Positions 60,179-64,000 of a stretch of DNA of 64,000 nucleotides are shown one piece after another (position 1 is the stretch's first letter; each line of letters begins with the position of its first letter). Source of the DNA: Clostridiales bacterium. Lineage in GTDB: Bacteria; Bacillota; Clostridia; Lachnospirales; Lachnospiraceae. The translations under genes and the position numbers were made by a program. The stretch covers positions 296,695 through 360,694 of the forward strand of contig JAJQCD010000010.1 of the NCBI GenBank assembly GCA_021202925.1. The letters are read 5' to 3'. The notes below the pieces were generated by a model that worked only from the letters and a program-made list of their open reading frames with translations, ran no database searches and was not told the DNA's origin.

Positions 60179-60704
60179 AAAGATTGGGAATCTTGTTTCC
60201 TGGATCCTTTTATCCCTGGTTCTGATTCTGCTGGATCAGTATACAAAGACACTGGCCGTTCTCTGTCTGAAGGGTCAGGAGCCGATTGTGATTGTCCGGG
60301 ATGTGTTCGAATTGCTTTATTCAGAGAATCGTGGCGCGGCCTTTGGAATTATGCAGGGACAACAGACACTGTTCGCCGTGATCGGCCTGGTTGTCTTTGT
60401 TTTTGCCGGATATGTGATGCTTCGTCTTCCGGGGTGGAGCGTGAAGCGTTACATTCCGCTTAAGATCTGTGTGATCATGGTTACGGCTGGCGCACTGGGC
60501 AATATGGTTGACCGGCTTTCGGTGGGATATGTGGTGGATTTTTTATATTTTGTTCTGATTGATTTTCCGATTTTTAATGTGGCCGATATCTATGTCACGA
60601 CAGCGGCGGCCGCACTGATTTTCCTGATTTGTTTTTATTACAGGGACGAGGAACTGGAAATGCTCTATCCCGGAAGCAGTGGCGGTTTTGGAAAGGGAGA
60701 ATGA
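60171..60704 (+). CDS. lspA: Lipoprotein signal peptidase (signal peptidase II)
   Basis: 177 residues, four membrane segments. Catalytic Asp123 (DRLSVGYVVDFL) and Asp139 (FNVADIYV); LDQYTKTLAV and ENRGAAFGI also match. It matures lipoproteins such as LivJ, the DUF3048 protein and the carboxypeptidase in this window. rluD starts at its stop, the usual lspA-rluD pair. Confidence 0.97.
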   Translation: MAEKIGNLVSWILLSLVLILLDQYTKTLAVLCLKGQEPIVIVRDVFELLYSENRGAAFGIMQGQQTLFAVIGLVVFVFAGYVMLRLPGWSVKRYIPLKICVIMVTAGALGNMVDRLSVGYVVDFLYFVLIDFPIFNVADIYVTTAAAALIFLICFYYRDEELEMLYPGSSGGFGKGE

Positions 60705-60705
60705 T

Positions 60706-61623
60706 TTGGTACGGGAATGGGTTGTCGAGAAAGACGAAGGCATCCGAATTGATCGCTATGTGTGTGGGACAGTGGAAGAGCTGTCCCGCTCTTATTTACA
60801 GAAGCTTCTTGCAGATGGAGATGTCCTTGTCAATGGAAAAATCGTAAAAAGCAGCTATAAGGTTGTCGTTGGTGATCAGATTACACTGAACCTGCCAGAT
60901 GCTCAGGAACCGGAGATTCTTCCGGAACCGATGGAGCTCGATATCCTTTATGAGGATTCGGATATCATCCTGATCAACAAACCAAAGGGAATGGTTGTCC
61001 ATCCGGCAGCCGGCCACAACTCCGGTACGCTGGTCAACGGTCTGATGTATCATTGCAAAGACGATCTGTCTGGTATCAATGGTGTACTCCGGCCGGGCAT
61101 TGTCCACCGAATTGATATGGATACGACCGGTGTCCTGATTGCCTGTAAAAACGATCGGGCGCACAATCTCATCGCGGAACAGCTGCGGGTTCATTCCATT
61201 ACCAGGAAATATTATGCGATCGTGCATGGCGTAATCCCGAAGGAGGACGGCGTCGTGGATGCTCCGATCGGCCGTCATCCGGTTGATCGCAAAAAGATGA
61301 GCGTCAATACAAAAAACGGCAGAGAGGCGATCACACATTACCATGTTCTGAAACGATATCGTCGCTTTACTTATGTGGAATGTCAGCTGGAGACCGGACG
61401 AACCCACCAGATTCGGGTTCATATGGCGAGCATCGGCCATCCGATTCTCGGAGATACCGTCTATGGGCCGTCTAAATGTCCGTTCCCCGGTCTTCAGGGA
61501 CAGACCCTGCATGCGGGCGTCCTGGGCATCATACATCCGTCCAGCGGCGAATATATGGAGTTTCATGCGTCCCTTCCATCTTATTTTGAGGCACTTCTCC
61601 GAAAACTGGAACAGGAATCCTAA
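60706..61623 (+). CDS. rluD: Pseudouridine synthase, RluD-like (RluA family)
   Basis: 305 residues. S4 RNA-binding domain (about 11-60: GIRIDRYVCGTVEELSRSYLQKLLADGDVLVNG), then the catalytic domain with Asp137 in VHRIDMDTTGVLI (Ile replaces the usual Leu of HRLD) and RTHQIRVHMASIGHPILGD. Likely modifies 23S rRNA (helix 69 for RluD), though the exact site cannot be told from sequence. TTG start at 60706, with AAGGGAG 6 bases upstream. Confidence 0.93.
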   Translation: MVREWVVEKDEGIRIDRYVCGTVEELSRSYLQKLLADGDVLVNGKIVKSSYKVVVGDQITLNLPDAQEPEILPEPMELDILYEDSDIILINKPKGMVVHPAAGHNSGTLVNGLMYHCKDDLSGINGVLRPGIVHRIDMDTTGVLIACKNDRAHNLIAEQLRVHSITRKYYAIVHGVIPKEDGVVDAPIGRHPVDRKKMSVNTKNGREAITHYHVLKRYRRFTYVECQLETGRTHQIRVHMASIGHPILGDTVYGPSKCPFPGLQGQTLHAGVLGIIHPSSGEYMEFHASLPSYFEALLRKLEQES

Positions 61624-61650
61624 TTTCCTGTCATTTTTTGATAATGTTTC

Positions 61651-61679
61651 TGTACATTTCAGGATTTTTGTTGTATAAT
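61651..61679 (+). promoter_or_regulatory. Promoter of the cytidylate-kinase-like gene
   Basis: TGTACA (61651-61656), 17-base spacer, TATAAT (61674-61679). Confidence 0.62.
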
Positions 61680-61755
61680 ATAGATATGAAAGTGATTGTT
61701 CCCAGAATATTATGACAATACTGTCGTGTTGTTTATATGAAAGGAGAAGTGGACT

Positions 61756-62391
61756 ATGAATGGTAATCTGGTAATTACAATCGGAAGACAATGCGGATCC
61801 GGTGGAAGAAGCATCGGCAAAATGATAGCGGCAAAGCTTGGTGTCAGGTGCTATGATAAGGAACTTCTCGCCAGAGCAGCGAAAGAGAGCGGCCTTTGTC
61901 AGGAACTGTTTGAAACATATGATGAGAAACCGACCAACAGCTTTTTATATTCTCTGGTTATGGATACCTATTCACTGGGATACAATTCATCCTATCTGGA
62001 TATGCCAATCAACCAGAAAGTATTTCTCGCCCAGTTTGACACCATCAAAAAGATTGCAGATGAGGAATCCTGCGTGATTGTCGGCCGCTGTGCGGACTAT
62101 GCATTGGCTGATTATCCGAATAAGCTGAGTGTGTTTATTTCAGCAGACGATAATCAGAGAATCGATCATCTGATGGAGCTGTATAATCTGGATCGTGTCA
62201 AGGCGAAGGAACTCATGGTTAAGACTGACAAGAAGAGAGCCAGTTATTACAATTATTATTCCAGTAAGAAATGGGGAGATTCGAAGAGTTACGATCTCTG
62301 TGTGAACAGTTCAGTGGTCGGTTACGAAGGCGCCAGAGATGCCATTCTGGCTTTTGCAGAAATCAAAAAAGCTTATCTGAATCAATCATGA
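61756..62391 (+). CDS. Cytidylate kinase-like family protein
   Basis: 211 residues. Opens with ITIGRQCGSGGRSIGKMIAAKLGVRCYDKELLARAAKESG, the P-loop-like start of the cytidylate-kinase-like (AAA_... CytidylKin2) family, common in clostridia as several paralogs. The classical Cmk has a different P-loop and substrate region, so this may not be the real CMP kinase. AAAGGAG precedes the ATG. It is convergent with lexA. Confidence 0.85.
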   Translation: MNGNLVITIGRQCGSGGRSIGKMIAAKLGVRCYDKELLARAAKESGLCQELFETYDEKPTNSFLYSLVMDTYSLGYNSSYLDMPINQKVFLAQFDTIKKIADEESCVIVGRCADYALADYPNKLSVFISADDNQRIDHLMELYNLDRVKAKELMVKTDKKRASYYNYYSSKKWGDSKSYDLCVNSSVVGYEGARDAILAFAEIKKAYLNQS

Positions 62392-62407
62392 ATCCGTACC
62401 ATCGATG

Positions 62408-62434
62408 TGGCTCCGGCATATATGTGCCGGAGCC
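62408..62434. terminator. Bidirectional hairpin terminator between the kinase-like gene and lexA
   Basis: TGGCTCCGGCA (62408-62418) pairs perfectly over 11 bases with TGCCGGAGCCA (62424-62434). The U tracts are poor on both strands but the stem is strong. Confidence 0.65.
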
Positions 62435-62463
62435 ATTGCTGTGTCATGGATCGGTTCCTGTCA

Positions 62464-63081
62464 TCAGGACATCATACGCAACAGGCCAATCACCTTGCCG
62501 AGAATATCGACCTGATCGACGATGATCGGCTCCATAAAATCATTCTCCGGCTGCAGGCGGTAATGGCCGTCTTCTTTATAAAAACGTTTGACCGTGGCCG
62601 AGTCATCGACCAGGGCGACGACAATGTCCCCATTTCTGGCTGTCTTTGTCTGTTCGACAATGATCTGATCTCCGCCGAAGATTCCGGCATTCACCATGCT
62701 GTCCCCCTTCACATGCAACATAAAAATCTGATTGTTCGGCAGGACTGAGGCCGGAATCGGAAAATAATCTTCAATGTTCTCCTGTGCCAGGATCGGCTGG
62801 CCAGCGGCAACGGTACCGATAACCGGTACCTGAACCATCTCGCGGCGGGTCAGAGCGAACTCATCATCCAGGATCTCAATGGCTCGCGGCTTCGTCGGAT
62901 CGCGTCGAATATAACCATTCCTTTCCAGAGATTCCAGATGGGAGTGGACGGAAGATGTCGATTTCAGATGAACCGCCTCGCAGATCTCACGTACTGCCGG
63001 CGGATAGCCCTTCTTTAAAATGTTCTGTTTAATATATTCAAGGATTTCCTGTTGTTTTGCAGTGATGCTTCCCTTAGACAC
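62464..63081 (-). CDS. lexA: SOS repressor LexA
   Basis: 205 residues. Winged helix-turn-helix ([54 protein letters not shown]), cleavage site Ala93-Gly94 (VAAGQP), catalytic Ser128 (GDSMV) and Lys165 (ATVKRFY). It represses DNA-damage genes until RecA* triggers self-cleavage. Start is GTG at 63079-63081, with GGAGG 7 bases upstream. Its own promoter overlaps a LexA box, so it is autoregulated. Confidence 0.97.
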   Translation of the reverse strand: MSKGSITAKQQEILEYIKQNILKKGYPPAVREICEAVHLKSTSSVHSHLESLERNGYIRRDPTKPRAIEILDDEFALTRREMVQVPVIGTVAAGQPILAQENIEDYFPIPASVLPNNQIFMLHVKGDSMVNAGIFGGDQIIVEQTKTARNGDIVVALVDDSATVKRFYKEDGHYRLQPENDFMEPIIVDQVDILGKVIGLLRMMS

Positions 63082-63124
63082 CGTATGACCTCCTGTCTGA
63101 TTTCTTTTCACGAATACGTTTTCT

Positions 63125-63153
63125 ATCATATCATATGTCGTGCAAAAAAGCAA
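63125..63153 (-). promoter_or_regulatory. lexA promoter
   Basis: Minus strand: TTGCTT (63153-63148), 17-base spacer, TATGAT (63130-63125). The -35 overlaps LexA box 63151-63164. Confidence 0.7.
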
Positions 63154-63164
63154 ACTTTTGTTCG
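63151..63164. promoter_or_regulatory. LexA box 1
   Basis: CAAACTTTTGTTCG, one mismatch to the Gram-positive consensus CGAAC-N4-GTTCG; on the lexA -35. Confidence 0.75.
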
Positions 63165-63182
63165 CTTTTTTCAAAATCGAAC

Positions 63183-63211
63183 TTGACAAACATTTGTTCG
63201 AACAGTATAAT
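63183..63211 (+). promoter_or_regulatory. Consensus promoter of the LysM gene
   Basis: TTGACA (63183-63188), 17-base spacer, TATAAT (63206-63211): a perfect promoter, with LexA box 2 inside it and box 3 at the transcription start. Confidence 0.88.
63187..63200. promoter_or_regulatory. LexA box 2
   Basis: CAAACATTTGTTCG, one mismatch to consensus; lies in the spacer of the LysM promoter. Confidence 0.75.
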
Positions 63212-63216
63212 AAGAA

Positions 63217-63230
63217 AGAACAAATGTTCG
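63217..63230. promoter_or_regulatory. LexA box 3
   Basis: AGAACAAATGTTCG with the perfect core GAAC-N4-GTTC; at the transcription start of the LysM gene. Confidence 0.82.
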
Positions 63231-63231
63231 C

Positions 63232-63245
63232 GGAACAGATGTTCT
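63232..63245. promoter_or_regulatory. LexA box 4
   Basis: GGAACAGATGTTCT with the perfect core GAAC-N4-GTTC; one base after box 3. Confidence 0.75.
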
Positions 63246-63330
63246 GATTCAATGTTTCGTAAGCCTGCCGTTCATCAACAGAAGGTCGGGACTCAGATAT
63301 GGATTTCTGATATGGGAGAAGGGAATAGTT

Positions 63331-63684
63331 ATGACAGACGTAAGAAGGACAAGATTGATGAACAGACGGATGCTCGTACAGCGGAGAATCCGCCGTATGG
63401 TTATGGTAATTTTGATGATTCTTGCATTTTGTTTCGGTTTTCTGGGACATACGCTGATTGCTGCCCGTGCGGAAGAGCAGGCGCCATCTCCGCAGCTGAA
63501 CCGTTATTACACCAGCATTCAGCTGCAGCACGGAGACAGTCTCTGGTCGATTGCCGGTCAGTATATGGATCATACCGGATATACGCAGGACGAATATGTG
63601 AGGGAACTGGTTCGCATGAATGGCCTTATGACGGATCAGATTCATTCCGGTGAATACCTGACTGTGATGTATATGGCGGAATAA
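63331..63684 (+). CDS. LysM-domain membrane protein, likely SOS division inhibitor (YneA-like)
   Basis: 117 residues. Basic N-terminus, one membrane segment (about 23-42, [20 protein letters not shown]), then a LysM domain (about 60-113: [20 protein letters not shown]...[24 protein letters not shown]). Divergent from lexA, with perfect promoter and LexA boxes, like yneA in Bacillus, whose product halts septation during DNA damage. The start at 63331 has GAAGGG upstream; an ATG at 63358 is an alternative. A region of about 120 bases separates the promoter from the start. Confidence 0.85.
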   Translation: MTDVRRTRLMNRRMLVQRRIRRMVMVILMILAFCFGFLGHTLIAARAEEQAPSPQLNRYYTSIQLQHGDSLWSIAGQYMDHTGYTQDEYVRELVRMNGLMTDQIHSGEYLTVMYMAE

Positions 63685-64000
63685 TTAACCTGTTGTCCTT
63701 GCTTTCGCCTTCCAACTATTCGTTAAACTGTTGTTTCGCGAATAGTTGGAGATTGCTCCTCTTACACTTCAGATCCGTTTATCTGTGGAGTCCGATTGAT
63801 TTTACATTACAGATTTGACTCCATCCCCAAATTCCTACTTTTATATATTGCTTGCAAGAATTCTGAATTTGTGTCATTATTATATCTGGATGGCATCTGT
63901 TGCATTTTTGCCCTCAACATCATTTCATTTTATATATGTAATTTTTGTAACTATTCAGAACTCCCATACTGAAAGATGTAATCGGGGTTCCCTGCAAATG
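63685..64000. other. AT-rich noncoding stretch at the right edge
   Basis: No open frame with family similarity on either strand in 316 bases. It holds an 11-base inverted repeat at 63712-63749 and a GGAGTC/GACTCC pair near 63786-63824. Base composition is visibly lower in GC than the rest of the window. Confidence 0.6.
63712..63749. repeat. 11-base perfect inverted repeat after the LysM gene
   Basis: CCAACTATTCG (63712-63722) pairs with CGAATAGTTGG (63739-63749) around a 16-base loop. There is no U tract, so it is not a normal terminator. Confidence 0.6.

Noticed and set aside
63135..63653. 172-codon plus-strand frame overlapping the LysM gene
   Set aside because: It runs through the lexA operator region in a different frame and has no domain; the LysM frame is clearly coding.
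1..64000. CRISPR arrays, tRNA/rRNA genes, insertion sequences, prophage
   Set aside because: No regularly spaced repeats, no clover-leaf or rRNA sequence, no transposase or phage protein was recognised on either strand.

Overview
This window looks like a chromosomal segment of a spore-forming clostridium, most likely a member of the Lachnospiraceae. The evidence is base composition near 50 percent GC, Firmicutes gene order (ylxM-ffh-rpsP-khpA-rimM-trmD-rplS-lepB-rbgA-rnhB), sporulation genes (spoIVA, yqfC, yqfD), strong AGGAGG-type ribosome binding sites and many GTG/TTG starts. Almost every gene reads rightward. The exceptions are a prs-like gene near 9 kb, lexA near 63 kb and a truncated Uma2-family gene at the left edge. 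I see no tRNA or rRNA gene, CRISPR array, prophage or intact insertion sequence. This is mostly core genome, and its unusual features lie in noncoding structures, inserts within known families and gene-order differences.

Layout. 0.4-8.2 kb: protein targeting, ribosome maturation and tRNA modification genes, ending with rnhB, a YraN-type protein and pgeF. 8.2-9.5 kb: a long divergent PRPP synthetase on the minus strand. 9.6-14.3 kb: a DUF512 radical-SAM protein, der, plsY and gpsA. 14.3-19.3 kb: a complete branched-chain amino acid ABC importer (livJHMGF) behind a consensus promoter. 19.4-27.6 kb: PPi-type phosphofructokinase, a small HD-domain protein, spoIVA, a beta-CASP nuclease, rnhA and alaS. 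27.6-32.7 kb: rpsU, yqfC-yqfD, phoH, ybeY, a DUF3048 lipoprotein and a BofC-like secreted protein. 32.8-39.1 kb: two flavoproteins, proB, a UPF0291 protein, 5-formyl-THF cyclo-ligase and miaB. 39.2-46.2 kb: mutS, mutL, miaA and a PLP lyase. 46.3-54.8 kb: a shape and division block (radC, mreC, mreD, a large PBP2, minC, minD, minE, rodA, mgsA). 54.8-62.4 kb: a D,D-carboxypeptidase lipoprotein, a small P-loop protein, an HlyD-like membrane protein, yggS, sepF, aroB, lspA, rluD and a cytidylate-kinase-like protein. 62.4-63.7 kb: lexA divergent from a LysM protein (YneA-like), with four LexA boxes between them. The last 300 bases hold no gene I can support.

How it fits together. Three themes recur: ribosome and RNA maturation (ffh to rbgA, phoH/ybeY, miaA/miaB, rluD), envelope growth and division (lepB, lspA, mreCD, PBP2, rodA, minCDE, sepF, the LysM protein), and genome maintenance (mutS/L, radC, rnhA/B, lexA). 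The most interesting noncoding signal is a pair of adjacent structured elements after rplS. They share a loop core but carry different, still complementary, stem sequences. Other points worth checking are a probable rplS promoter inside the trmD reading frame, hairpins overlapping the translation starts of spoIVA and the BofC-like gene, an acidic Cys-bearing insert in the DUF512 protein, and a roughly 240-residue insert in PBP2.
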